From the NCBI RefSeq assembly GCF_003054555.1, contig NZ_CP026304.1, positions 4,650,001 to 4,714,000 of the forward strand: a DNA stretch of 64,000 nucleotides, in the 5' to 3' direction. The stretch comes from Streptomyces lunaelactis. GTDB taxonomy: Bacteria; Actinomycetota; Actinomycetes; Streptomycetales; Streptomycetaceae. A program made the position numbers and the translations under genes. Below the pieces are notes generated by a model that did not search any database, had not been told where the DNA came from, and saw only the letters and a program-made list of their open reading frames with translations. The number at the start of each line of letters is the position of its first letter. Positions within the stretch are counted from its first letter, which is position 1. Positions 17,406-25,271 of the stretch are shown here, one piece after another.

Positions 17406-17819
17406 ATGGCCAACCATGAAAACCTGCTGGGGGGACCTCCCCCGACCTACCTGCCCGACGATCCCGAGCCGCGAGAGCTCCTCGCGGCCGGGACGGATCC
17501 TGCCGACGTCGCCGCCAAGTACCCGACGTCCTCGCTGGCCTGGGCCCGGCTCGCCGACGACGCTTTCGAGAACGGCAGCGTCGTCGAGTCGTACGCCTAC
17601 GCGCGTACCGGCTACCACCGAGGCCTCGACTCGCTGCGGCGCAGCGGCTGGAAGGGCCACGGCCCGGTGCCGTGGGAGCACGAGCCGAACCGTGGTTTCC
17701 TGCGCGCGCTGCACGCGCTGGCCCGTGCCGCGCAGGCGATCGGCGAGGAGGAGGAGTACGAGCGCTGCTCGACGTTCCTGCGCGACTCCTCCCAGACGGC
17801 GGCGGACACGCTGAGCTGA
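17406..17819 (+). CDS. DUF3151 family protein
   Basis: 137 residues, soluble. The family pattern is seen in NLLGGPPPTYLPDDPEP, YPTSSLAWARLADDAF, SYAYARTGYHRGLDSLRRSGWKG and GFLRALHALARAAQAIGE, recognised from memory as actinobacterial DUF3151. It has helical, TPR-like character but no catalytic motif. ATG 17406 is chosen over GTG 17391. The 156 bases before it contain no gene I can support. Function unknown. Confidence 0.85.
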   Translation: MANHENLLGGPPPTYLPDDPEPRELLAAGTDPADVAAKYPTSSLAWARLADDAFENGSVVESYAYARTGYHRGLDSLRRSGWKGHGPVPWEHEPNRGFLRALHALARAAQAIGEEEEYERCSTFLRDSSQTAADTLS

Positions 17820-17862
17820 GCCCGAGCCTGAGCCCGAGCTGACGCGAGCCGGAGTCCGAGCC
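17817..17862. repeat. Degenerate 11-12-bp repeat x4 starting at a stop codon
   Basis: Units TGAGCCCGAGCC, TGAGCCCGAGC, TGACGCGAGCC and GGAGTCCGAGCC run from the DUF3151 stop codon; the first three begin with TGA. Confidence 0.75.
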
Positions 17863-17874
17863 CCAAGATCGGAA

Positions 17875-17922
17875 CCGAAGGCCCGTACCTCCTGTCTAGC
17901 TACAGGGGGTGCGGGCCTTCGG
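17875..17922 (+). terminator. Hairpin terminator after DUF3151 gene
   Basis: CCGAAGGCCCG (17875-17885) pairs with CGGGCCTTCGG (17912-17922), with partial inner pairing (CCTGT/ACAGG). It precedes the DUF3152 gene. Confidence 0.8.
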
Positions 17923-17967
17923 CGCGCACGATCGAGCATGCTGACGATTGCTGGGGAGAGATCTGCC

Positions 17968-18927
17968 GTGGGCAAGCGTGCCACCACCCGTCGAGGGCGC
18001 AGCCGAACAAGCCGAATAAACAGCCGTCGCAGTGCCACCCGCCGCCCGCTCGTCCGGATACTCCTGCTCGGTGTGGGCCTGGCCGTGGCGTCACTCGGCG
18101 TCGGCGCGGCCCTCGCGCACCGGCACACCGGCCCCGAGACCGTGGCCGGCGCGGCCGACCGCAGCGCGCCCCCCGACACCGACCCGCTGATGACCCCGGA
18201 CGGCGGCGCGGACCCTGCCGCCACCCCCTCGGCGCCCGCGAGACGCGGTACGGCCCCGTCCACCAAGCCCACCAAGCCCACCAAGCCCACCAAGCCCACC
18301 AAGCCATCCAGGCCCACCGAACCCGTCAAGCCCGGCGCGGCGAAGAAGACGCCGCCCGCCGAGGTCCCCGCCTCCGGCAAGGGCACCTTCACCACCGCGC
18401 AGGCCTCCGGCACGGCGACCGGCTCGGGCCCGCTGCGCCGCTACCGCGTCCAGGTCGAGGACGGCGTCGCCCTCTCCGTGAAGGACGCCGCCGCCGAGAT
18501 CCAGCAGATCCTCGCCCACCCGCGCGGCTGGAGCGCACATGGCAAGGGCTCCTTCCAGCTGGTGGCATCGGACTCCGACTTCGTGATCAGGATCGCCACC
18601 CCTGACACTGCCGACCGGCTCTGTCTGGAGCAGGGCCTCGACACCCACGGCCAGCTGAACTGCGAGACCGTCGACGGCGTCGTGGTGAATCTGCGCCGCT
18701 GGATGCTGGGCTCGCCGACCTTCGACGGGCCGGCCGCCGAGTACCGGCATCTGATCATCAACCACGAGGTCGGCCACGAGATCGGCCTTCGCGAGCACCT
18801 GGGCTGCGGGGGCCCCGGAGAGCCCGCACCGGTGATGATGCAGCAGATCAAGGGCCTGGACGGCTGTCGTTCCAATGCCTGGCCGTACGACGAGGACGGG
18901 ACGTACATCACAGGCCCGACGCTCTGA
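17968..18927 (+). CDS. DUF3152 secreted/anchored metalloprotease-like protein
   Basis: 319 residues from GTG 17968, which has GGGGAGAG 8 bp upstream; ATG 17938 is an alternative. A basic N-terminus is followed by one transmembrane segment (about 30-50), a Thr/Pro/Lys linker and a C-terminal domain with the zinc-type motif HEVGHEIG and YRVQVEDGV. Extracellular location is inferred. DUF3152 proteins have metzincin-like HExxH motifs; catalysis is unproven. The linker contains five copies of Thr-Lys-Pro. Five cysteines in the mature domain (LCLEQ, NCE, GCGG, GCRS) may form disulfides. Confidence 0.85.
   Translation: MGKRATTRRGRSRTSRINSRRSATRRPLVRILLLGVGLAVASLGVGAALAHRHTGPETVAGAADRSAPPDTDPLMTPDGGADPAATPSAPARRGTAPSTKPTKPTKPTKPTKPSRPTEPVKPGAAKKTPPAEVPASGKGTFTTAQASGTATGSGPLRRYRVQVEDGVALSVKDAAAEIQQILAHPRGWSAHGKGSFQLVASDSDFVIRIATPDTADRLCLEQGLDTHGQLNCETVDGVVVNLRRWMLGSPTFDGPAAEYRHLIINHEVGHEIGLREHLGCGGPGEPAPVMMQQIKGLDGCRSNAWPYDEDGTYITGPTL
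18261..18305 (+). repeat. 9-bp coding repeat x5 (Thr-Lys-Pro linker)
   Basis: CACCAAGCC is repeated five times without interruption in the DUF3152 gene, encoding a flexible Thr-Lys-Pro linker between anchor and protease-like domain. Confidence 0.9.
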
Positions 18928-18954
18928 CCCGAAATATGACGCTCGGCTTATGAT
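18924..18954 (+). promoter_or_regulatory. Candidate promoter of the kynurenine genes
   Basis: TATGAT (18949-18954) is a good -10 hexamer; CTGACC (18924-18929) is a weak -35 at 19-bp spacing. It lies about 70 bp before the tryptophan dioxygenase start. Confidence 0.45.
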
Positions 18955-19027
18955 GCCGGTGGGGACCGGGGCTCCCGAGCCAACAGGAAGGAGCGGACCG
19001 CTACCCGGACACGTCGAGGAGACAGCG

Positions 19028-19867
19028 ATGTCACATGACGCGCCTGACGCGGTTGACGCGGCCCCGAATCTTGATTTCGCGGGCACAACGCCGTACGAGG
19101 ACTATGTCCAGGCGGACGTTCTCACCCACCTTCAGCATCCGCTCTCGGACGACCCCGGCGAGATGGTCTTCCTGGTCACCACCCAGGTGATGGAGCTGTG
19201 GTTCACCGTCATCGTCCATGAGTGGGAGACGGCGGCCGGGGCCCTGCGGGAGGACGACCTGCCCGTCGCGCTCGCCGCGCTGAAGCGCAGCACGTACGAG
19301 CTGGAGTCGCTCAACGCCTCCTGGAAGCCGCTCGCCCACCTCACACCCGCCCAGTTCAACGCGTACCGCAGCGCCTTGGGCGAAGGCTCCGGCTTCCAGT
19401 CGGCGATGTACCGGAGGCTGGAATTCCTCCTCGGCGAGAAGTCGGCGTCGATGCTGGTGCCGCACCGGGGCGCGCCGCGGGTGTACGCGGAGCTGGAGAA
19501 GGCGCTGCAGGAGCCGAGCCTGTACGACGAGGTGCTGCGGCTGCTCGCGCGGCGCGGGCTCGCGGTGCCGGCCGCAGTACTCGACCGGGACCTCTCGCAG
19601 AAGTACGAGCCCTCGGCGGAGATCGAGGAGGTCTGGGCCGCGGTGTACGGCGCCGGGGACCAGGACACCGAGCTGCTTCGGCTCGCCGAGGCGCTGACCG
19701 ATGTCGGCGAGCTGGTCTGGCGCTGGCGCAACGACCATCTGGTGGCGACGCGGCGCGCCATGGGCTCGAAGGTCGGCACGGGTGGTTCGGCGGGGGTGGC
19801 CTGGCTGGAGAAGCGGGCCCGGAAGAACGTCTTCCCCGAGCTGTGGACGGCGCGCAGCCATGTCTGA
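19028..19867 (+). CDS. kynA: Tryptophan 2,3-dioxygenase
   Basis: 279 residues. Heme enzyme opening the indole ring of tryptophan to N-formylkynurenine. Family motifs: TPYEDYVQADVLTHLQHP, DEMVFLVTTQVMELWF-type region (here GEMVFLVTTQVMELWF), GEGSGFQSAMYR and the C-terminal WRNDHLVATRRAMGSKVGTGGS with the heme-ligand His. ATG 19028 has GAGGAGA upstream. Its 3' end overlaps the kynureninase start by 8 bp, so the two are coupled. Confidence 0.95.
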   Translation: MSHDAPDAVDAAPNLDFAGTTPYEDYVQADVLTHLQHPLSDDPGEMVFLVTTQVMELWFTVIVHEWETAAGALREDDLPVALAALKRSTYELESLNASWKPLAHLTPAQFNAYRSALGEGSGFQSAMYRRLEFLLGEKSASMLVPHRGAPRVYAELEKALQEPSLYDEVLRLLARRGLAVPAAVLDRDLSQKYEPSAEIEEVWAAVYGAGDQDTELLRLAEALTDVGELVWRWRNDHLVATRRAMGSKVGTGGSAGVAWLEKRARKNVFPELWTARSHV

Positions 19868-21053
19868 GTCCCCGGCCGGGAAGGCCGCGGCGCTGGACGC
19901 CGCAGATGAACTGGCAGGGCTGCGCAAGCTGTTCGCGCTGGGCGAGGGCGTGTACCTGGACGGCAACTCGCTGGGCGCACTGCCGGCGCACGTCCCGGAG
20001 CGGGTCGCGGATGTGGTGACCCGGCAGTGGGGCGAGCTGCGGATCCGCTCGTGGGACGAGAGCGGCTGGTGGACGGCGCCGGAGCGGATCGGCGACCGGA
20101 TAGCGCCGCTGGTGGGCGCGGGGCCCGGCCAGGTGGTGGTCGGTGACTCCACAAGTGTCAACGTGTTCAAGGCGGTTGTGGGCGCGGTGCGGCTGTGCTC
20201 CGACCCCACTCGTACGGACATCGTGGTCGACGCGACGACGTTCCCGACGGACGGCTACATCGCGGAGTCGGCGGCCCGGATGACGGGCAAGCGTCTGGTC
20301 CCGGTCGCGCCGTCGGACCTCCCGGCGGCGCTCGGCCCGAACACGGCCGTCGCGCTGGTCAACCACGTCGACTACCGCACGGGCCGCCTCCACGACCTGC
20401 CGTCCCTGACGTCGGCGATCCATGAGGCGGGCGCGCTGGCGGTCTGGGACCTGTGCCACAGCGCGGGCGCGCTGCCGGTCGGCCTGGACGCGCACGAGGT
20501 GGACCTGGCGGTCGGCTGCACCTACAAGTACCTGAACGGCGGTCCGGGGTCACCGGCGTATCTGTACGTCGCCGAGCGCCACCAGGCGGCCTTCGACTCC
20601 CCGCTGCCGGGCTGGAACTCGCACACGGACCCGTTCGCGATGACGCCGTCCTTCGAGGCGGCGCCGGGCGCGACCCGGGGCCGGGTCGGTACGCCGGACA
20701 TCCTGTCGATGCTGGCGCTGGAGGCGGCGCTGGAGGTATGGGACGGCGTCTCGATCGACGCCGTACGGGCCAAGAGCCTGGCGCTGACGGACTTCTTCCT
20801 GGAGTGCGTCGCGGCGTATGTCCCTCCGGGCAGGGTGACGTCCCTGACGCCGTCGGATCACGCGTCGCGGGGCAGCCAGGTCGCGCTGCGGTGCGAGGAG
20901 GCCCCCGCGGTGATGGAGAAGCTGATCGCGCGGGGCGTGGTCGGGGATCTGCGCAGGCCGGATGTGCTGCGGTTCGGGTTCACGCCGCTGTATGTGGGCT
21001 TCGGCGACGCGGAGAGGGCGGCGTCGGCACTGGCGGAGGTGCTGGGCGCGTGA
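19860..21053 (+). CDS. kynU: Kynureninase
   Basis: 397-residue PLP enzyme cleaving kynurenine to anthranilate and alanine. Seen: YLDGNSLGALP, DSTSVNVFKAVVGAV, the PLP lysine in GCTYKYLNGGPGSPA, and WDLCHSAGALP. Starts inside the end of kynA. With kynA and the hydrolase at 21380 it gives a complete tryptophan-to-anthranilate route, useful for catabolism or for anthranilate-containing metabolites. A palindromic repeat element follows 15 bp after the stop and probably terminates the transcript. Confidence 0.94.
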   Translation: MSESPAGKAAALDAADELAGLRKLFALGEGVYLDGNSLGALPAHVPERVADVVTRQWGELRIRSWDESGWWTAPERIGDRIAPLVGAGPGQVVVGDSTSVNVFKAVVGAVRLCSDPTRTDIVVDATTFPTDGYIAESAARMTGKRLVPVAPSDLPAALGPNTAVALVNHVDYRTGRLHDLPSLTSAIHEAGALAVWDLCHSAGALPVGLDAHEVDLAVGCTYKYLNGGPGSPAYLYVAERHQAAFDSPLPGWNSHTDPFAMTPSFEAAPGATRGRVGTPDILSMLALEAALEVWDGVSIDAVRAKSLALTDFFLECVAAYVPPGRVTSLTPSDHASRGSQVALRCEEAPAVMEKLIARGVVGDLRRPDVLRFGFTPLYVGFGDAERAASALAEVLGA

Positions 21054-21068
21054 CGGTGCGGGCGGGGG

Positions 21069-21249
21069 CTAGGCCGTGTCTGACGAATCCCGCCTGGTGC
21101 GCGACGCCCGGCACGCACACTCGCTGCGTTGTCGGAGTCATCCAAGTACGTCCAGTACGAGGATGATCCTCCGCCTTGCGATTGCACGCACCGGACGCCG
21201 CGCACCCCGCCCTGCGGGCGGACGCCGCCATTCGTGAGACACGGCCTAG
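21069..21249. mobile_element. 181-bp MITE-like palindromic element with CTAG ends
   Basis: Terminal inverted repeats CTAGGCCGTGTCTGACGAAT (21069-21088) and ATTCGTGAGACACGGCCTAG (21230-21249) match at 19 of 20 positions. The ends carry CTAG, a target of some IS5-group elements, so it is probably a non-autonomous derivative. The interior is itself imperfectly self-complementary around AGTACGTCCAGTAC. I recall very similar elements scattered between Streptomyces genes. No coding capacity. It lies between kynU and the hydrolase gene. Confidence 0.8.
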
Positions 21250-21379
21250 TCCCCCGCCCGCCCCTTCCCGCTGTATCCGATGGGCGGCTCCGCCGCGTGC
21301 GCGGGCGCACCCTGCCGGACTGGTAGCGTCCCCGCTGGTCAGGTCAATTCCGCCAGCCCATCGGAAGGTTGGAGCAGCA

Positions 21380-22249
21380 ATGCCGGACCCCGTCGCCCGT
21401 GACGCCGCCGAGAGCGAGTCCTTGTTCTCGCATCCCGTCGTCGCGCCGGATGCCTCCGTCGCGTACGGCGAGCACCCCGACCAGGTCGTTGACTTCTACG
21501 CGCCGCGCGGCGGGCAGGCCAGTGTGCCGCTGGTCGTGGTGCTGCACGGCGGGGCCTGGCGCGCGGCGTACGACCGGCAGCATGTCACCCCCTTCGCCGG
21601 CTTCCTCGCCCGCCGCGGGCTGGCCGTCGCCAACGTCGAGTACCGGCGTGGGCGCGGGATTCCGCAGCAGGGCGGGAGCGGGCCCGTGGCCGGGCGGTGG
21701 CCGGAGACCTTCGACGATGTGGCCGCCGCGATGGACGCCCTGCCGGGCATGGTGAAGGACGTTCTGCCGCAGGCCGACGCCCGGCGCACCGTCGTCACCG
21801 GGCACTCCGCCGGCGGGCATCTCGCGCTGTGGGCCGCCGCCCGGCATGTGCTGCCCGTCGGGTCGCCGTGGCGGCTGGCCGTGCCGCCCGCGCTGCGCGG
21901 CGTCGTCGCGCTCGCGCCGATCGCCGACTTCGCGCAGGCCGTCGAGCTCGAGGTGTGCGGCGGAGCCGTGACCCAACTCCTCGGTGGGGAGAAGGAGTTC
22001 GACGTACGGAGCGCGCACGCCGATCCGTCCGCCCTGCTGCCCACCGGCATCGCCACCGCCCTCGTCCAGGGCCGGAGCGACATCACCGTGCCGTACGCCG
22101 TCGCGGACGCGTTCATCGACGCCGCGGCCAAGGCCGGTGAGACCGTCGGGCTGACCCTCCTCGAGGACGTCGGGCACTTCCCGCTGATCGACCCGGCCGC
22201 CGACGCGTGCGCCGTCGTCGCCGAGGAGATCGCCCAGCTCGCCTGGTAG
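21380..22249 (+). CDS. Alpha/beta hydrolase, probable kynurenine formamidase
   Basis: 289 residues. The oxyanion motif HGGAW (HGGxW) and nucleophile elbow GHSAGG match the alpha/beta-hydrolase type of arylformamidase; the C-terminal DVGHFPLIDP supplies the His. Hydrolysis of N-formylkynurenine is inferred from this motif and from position after kynA-kynU. In S. coelicolor, from memory, the equivalent neighbouring gene has been assigned kynB. ATG has GGAG 7 bp upstream. A general carboxylesterase remains possible. Confidence 0.8.
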   Translation: MPDPVARDAAESESLFSHPVVAPDASVAYGEHPDQVVDFYAPRGGQASVPLVVVLHGGAWRAAYDRQHVTPFAGFLARRGLAVANVEYRRGRGIPQQGGSGPVAGRWPETFDDVAAAMDALPGMVKDVLPQADARRTVVTGHSAGGHLALWAAARHVLPVGSPWRLAVPPALRGVVALAPIADFAQAVELEVCGGAVTQLLGGEKEFDVRSAHADPSALLPTGIATALVQGRSDITVPYAVADAFIDAAAKAGETVGLTLLEDVGHFPLIDPAADACAVVAEEIAQLAW

Positions 22250-22260
22250 AGACGTCCACG

Positions 22261-22285
22261 CTTGCGGACACAAACTGACCGCAAG
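22261..22285. promoter_or_regulatory. Inverted repeat CTTGCGG-N11-CCGCAAG upstream of NmrA-like gene
   Basis: Perfect 7-bp inverted repeat ending 18 bp before the ATG of the reductase gene. Its size and position suit a dimeric repressor operator; no regulator gene is adjacent. Confidence 0.5.
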
Positions 22286-22303
22286 CCTTTCTACGTTGCT
22301 CCC

Positions 22304-23125
22304 ATGACGAATCTCGTAACCGGAGCAACCGGAACCGTTGGCCGCCAGGTAGTCGCCGAGCTCCTGGCCCGTGGACAATCCGTCCGTGCCCTGACCCGCG
22401 ACCCGGCAAAAACGGAGTTCCCCGCCGGCGTCGAGGTCGTACGGGGCGACCTCACCGACCCCGCATCGCTCGCCGCCGCCCTGGAGGGCGTGACCGGACT
22501 GCATCTGATCACCTTCGGCGGGCCCTACCTCGCCCCGCTGGAGACCGGCCCCCGGATCATGGAACTGGCCCGCGAGGCAGGCGTACGCCGGGTCACGGTC
22601 CTGCACGGCGGCGGCCCGAGCCCGCTGGAGGACGCGGTGCGCGCGAGCGGCCTCGCATGGACCGTGGTCATGCCGGTTGAGTTCATGGCGAACGCCCTGG
22701 AGTGGGCGGAGAGGATCACGGCGGGCGGCGAGGTGCGCGAGCCCTTCGTCGGCCGGCTCAGCGCCATGGTCCACGAGGGCGACATCGGCGCCGTCGCGGC
22801 GGTCGCGCTCACCGAGGACGGCCACGGGGGCCAGGAGTACGTGATCACCGGGCCGGAGGTGCTGACCCTCCAGGACAAGGTCGACGCCCTCGCGGCGGCG
22901 AGCGGCCGCAAGATCCGGCTCGTCGAGCTGACCGAGGAGGAGGCCGTCGCCCAGTGGCGGGCGGGCGGTCTCCCCGAGGACGTGATCGGCTTCCTGCTCG
23001 AGGCGTACGGGAACACCCCGGCCGTCGGCCGCACCGTCGCCGACACCGTCGAGAAGGTCACCGGCCGCCCGGCGAGGACGTTCGCGGAGTGGTCGGCGGA
23101 GCACGCGGACGCCTTCGGTGGGTAG
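22304..23125 (+). CDS. NmrA-like NAD(P)-binding reductase
   Basis: 273 residues, atypical SDR fold with N-terminal GATGTVGRQVVAELL (GxxGxxG) and VRALTRDPAK, which favours NADP(H). The short-chain dehydrogenase YxxxK pair is absent, as usual in NmrA-type proteins, which can be quinone reductases or redox sensors. Preceded by a perfect inverted repeat that may be an operator. The last 8 codons and stop are duplicated as a 24-bp tandem repeat. Confidence 0.87.
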   Translation: MTNLVTGATGTVGRQVVAELLARGQSVRALTRDPAKTEFPAGVEVVRGDLTDPASLAAALEGVTGLHLITFGGPYLAPLETGPRIMELAREAGVRRVTVLHGGGPSPLEDAVRASGLAWTVVMPVEFMANALEWAERITAGGEVREPFVGRLSAMVHEGDIGAVAAVALTEDGHGGQEYVITGPEVLTLQDKVDALAAASGRKIRLVELTEEEAVAQWRAGGLPEDVIGFLLEAYGNTPAVGRTVADTVEKVTGRPARTFAEWSAEHADAFGG

Positions 23126-23147
23126 CACGCGGACGCGTTCGGCGGGC
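23100..23147. repeat. 24-bp tandem duplication at a stop codon
   Basis: The unit starting AGCACGCGGACGC at 23100 is repeated at 23124 with three mismatches; the TAG of the NmrA-like gene sits at the junction. Confidence 0.85.
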
Positions 23148-23204
23148 AATTGGGCCCTGGGTGCGTAGGTAGTACTCAGGACGGACGCGGCAGGATCCAT
23201 AGCG

Positions 23205-24554
23205 ATGCTGACGACTGCGTCTGTCCTTCCGCTTACCGTTCTGTACGTGACCGAGATGAACCGCACCCCCGAGTACCGCCTGGCCGCGGGCGCCTTGAGC
23301 GGCCTCCGCGAGGACCTGTTCCACGACGCCTTCGCCTACCGGCCGCTGCCGCGGAGGCGTACGGACGGGCCGCTCACCCGGCGGCTGCCGGGCCGGATAC
23401 GCGACTACGCGGCCTGGACGCCGCACGCCGCTGTCGTCGCCCTGGCGCTGTTCACGCTGCTCCTGGCGTACGGCGGCGAGGGCTTGGGACCGGCGTTCGT
23501 CGCCACCGGGCTCATCCCGGCGGCCGCCGTGGTGATGACGCTGCTCAGGCCGGTCGGCGCGTGGTGGCTCTCGCTGGCGTCGACGCCCTTCGGCGTCGTC
23601 GCCGACTACGCCGGCGACTGGCCGTGGACGCCCAGCGGATTTCTGTCGCATCTGGCGGTGATGACCCTGGTGGCGCTGCGCACCCGGCCGCGCACCGCGG
23701 CCTGGATGTGGGTGCTCACCGCCGCGTACGGCCTGTTCGCCGGGGTCGTGCTCTCCGGGGGCTACATGTCCAACACTCCGGAGATGCTCTTCGTCGCCGC
23801 GCTGCTGCTGCTGGTGGTGACCGTGAGGCAGGTGCGCCGCGAGGCCAAGGAGGAGGTCGCGGCCCAGCAGACCGTCACGGCCGTCGAGCGCGACAAGCGC
23901 ACGCTGCTGGAGGAGCGCACCACCATCGCCCGTGAACTCCACGACGTGGTGGCCCACCACATGTCGGTGGTGGCGATCCAGGCGGAGGCCGCGCCGTACC
24001 GGGTCGAGAACCCGCCGCCGGAGCTGGAGCGGGCGTTCGTCACGATCCGGGAGAACGCGGTGGCCGCGCTGACGGAGCTGCGCCGCATCCTCGGCGTCGT
24101 CCGGGCGGAGGACTACCAGGCCCCGGACGCTCCGCAGCCGGTGCTCGGCGACCTCGACAGCCTGCTCGACAATGTGCGCGACGCGGGCCTGGAGGCGGAG
24201 AAGACGATCACCGGCGCGGTCCGGCCGCTGCCGCAGGGCGTCGAGCTCTCCGCGTACCGGATCGTCCAGGAGGCGCTCAGCAACGCACTGCGCCATGCGC
24301 CGGGCGCGTCGGCGAAGGTCGAGATCTCGTACGTGCTCGGCGGGCTCGGGCTGCGGATCGTGAACACGCCGCCGCGGGGTCTGGTCAAGCCGTCACCGGG
24401 CGCGGGGCACGGCATCACGGGCATGCGGGAGCGTGTGACCATGCTGAACGGCGAGATAACCGCGGAGCCGACGGAGGAGGGCGGGTACGAGGTGACCGCC
24501 TTCATTCCTGTCGCCGCGGCCGAGCCCGCGACCGCCTCCGAGGAGACCTCATGA
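23205..24554 (+). CDS. Two-component sensor histidine kinase (NarL-partner type)
   Basis: 449 residues from ATG 23205; GTG 23247 or ATG 23256 are possible starts. Four or more hydrophobic segments (about 70-210) form the membrane sensor; then a coiled stretch and a HisKA_3 domain with phospho-acceptor His in RELHDVVAHHMSVVAIQAEA, followed by an HATPase with AYRIVQEALSNALRHAPGA and GHGITGMRERV. This is the usual kinase class paired with LuxR-type response regulators, and the regulator gene overlaps by ATGA. The signal is unknown. Confidence 0.9.
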   Translation: MLTTASVLPLTVLYVTEMNRTPEYRLAAGALSGLREDLFHDAFAYRPLPRRRTDGPLTRRLPGRIRDYAAWTPHAAVVALALFTLLLAYGGEGLGPAFVATGLIPAAAVVMTLLRPVGAWWLSLASTPFGVVADYAGDWPWTPSGFLSHLAVMTLVALRTRPRTAAWMWVLTAAYGLFAGVVLSGGYMSNTPEMLFVAALLLLVVTVRQVRREAKEEVAAQQTVTAVERDKRTLLEERTTIARELHDVVAHHMSVVAIQAEAAPYRVENPPPELERAFVTIRENAVAALTELRRILGVVRAEDYQAPDAPQPVLGDLDSLLDNVRDAGLEAEKTITGAVRPLPQGVELSAYRIVQEALSNALRHAPGASAKVEISYVLGGLGLRIVNTPPRGLVKPSPGAGHGITGMRERVTMLNGEITAEPTEEGGYEVTAFIPVAAAEPATASEETS

Positions 24555-25210
24555 CGATCCGCGTCCTCATTGTCGACGACCAGATGATGGTCCGCGAGGG
24601 CTTCTCGGTCCTGCTGAACGCGATGCCGGACATCGAGGTCATCGGCGAGGCGGTGAACGGCCGGGAGGCGGTCACGAAGGTCGCCGAACTGGCGCCCGAC
24701 GTGGTGCTGATGGACATCCGTATGCCGGAGCTGAACGGCATCGAGGCGACCCGCGAGATCGTCGCCGCGCACAGCGAGTCCAAGGTGCTGGTGCTGACGA
24801 CGTTCGACCTGGACGAGTACGTGTACCAGGCGCTGCGGGCGGGCGCGTCGGGCTTCCTGCTGAAGGACGCGTCAGCCCGCCAACTGGCGGACGGCGTACG
24901 GGTGGTGGCGGCGGGCGAGGCGCTGCTGGCGCCGACGGTGACGCGCCGCCTGATCACGGAGTTCTCGAAGCTCTCCCAGACCCCGCGGCCGCCGGCTCTC
25001 GCCCAGGTGGGGGAGCTGACGGAGCGCGAGACGGAGGTCCTGGTCCTGATCGCCCAGGGCCTGTCCAACGCGGAGATCGCCTCGCGCCTGGTGGTGGCGG
25101 AGTCGACGATCAAGACGCATGTGAGCCGGGTGCTGGTGAAGCTGGGGCTGCGGGACCGGACGCAGGCGGCGGTCTTCGCGTACGAGGCGAGGCTGGTGAC
25201 GCCGGGGTAG
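24551..25210 (+). CDS. NarL/LuxR-family response regulator
   Basis: 219 residues: an N-terminal receiver domain with acidic pair DD (10-11), phospho-acceptor Asp in VLMDIRMPELNG and Lys in FLLKDA; then a C-terminal LuxR HTH (LTERETEVLVLIAQGLSNAEIASRL, STIKTHVSRVLVKLGL). Coupled to the upstream kinase by a 4-bp ATGA overlap, so kinase and regulator are made in step. Target genes are unknown; the P450 immediately downstream is one possibility. Confidence 0.95.
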   Translation: MTIRVLIVDDQMMVREGFSVLLNAMPDIEVIGEAVNGREAVTKVAELAPDVVLMDIRMPELNGIEATREIVAAHSESKVLVLTTFDLDEYVYQALRAGASGFLLKDASARQLADGVRVVAAGEALLAPTVTRRLITEFSKLSQTPRPPALAQVGELTERETEVLVLIAQGLSNAEIASRLVVAESTIKTHVSRVLVKLGLRDRTQAAVFAYEARLVTPG

Positions 25211-25271
25211 GGGTGCGGGTGCTTGGGGCGCGGGGGTGAGGCCCCATGTGGGGCTCCGGTAGCGTCGGGTC

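Noticed and set aside
14385-18413. 1342-codon open frame on the minus strand
   Set aside because: It lies antisense to fba, PatB-type, MFS and DUF3151 genes, has no domain, and is rich in Arg/Gly/His/Gln as expected of a shadow frame in very high GC DNA.
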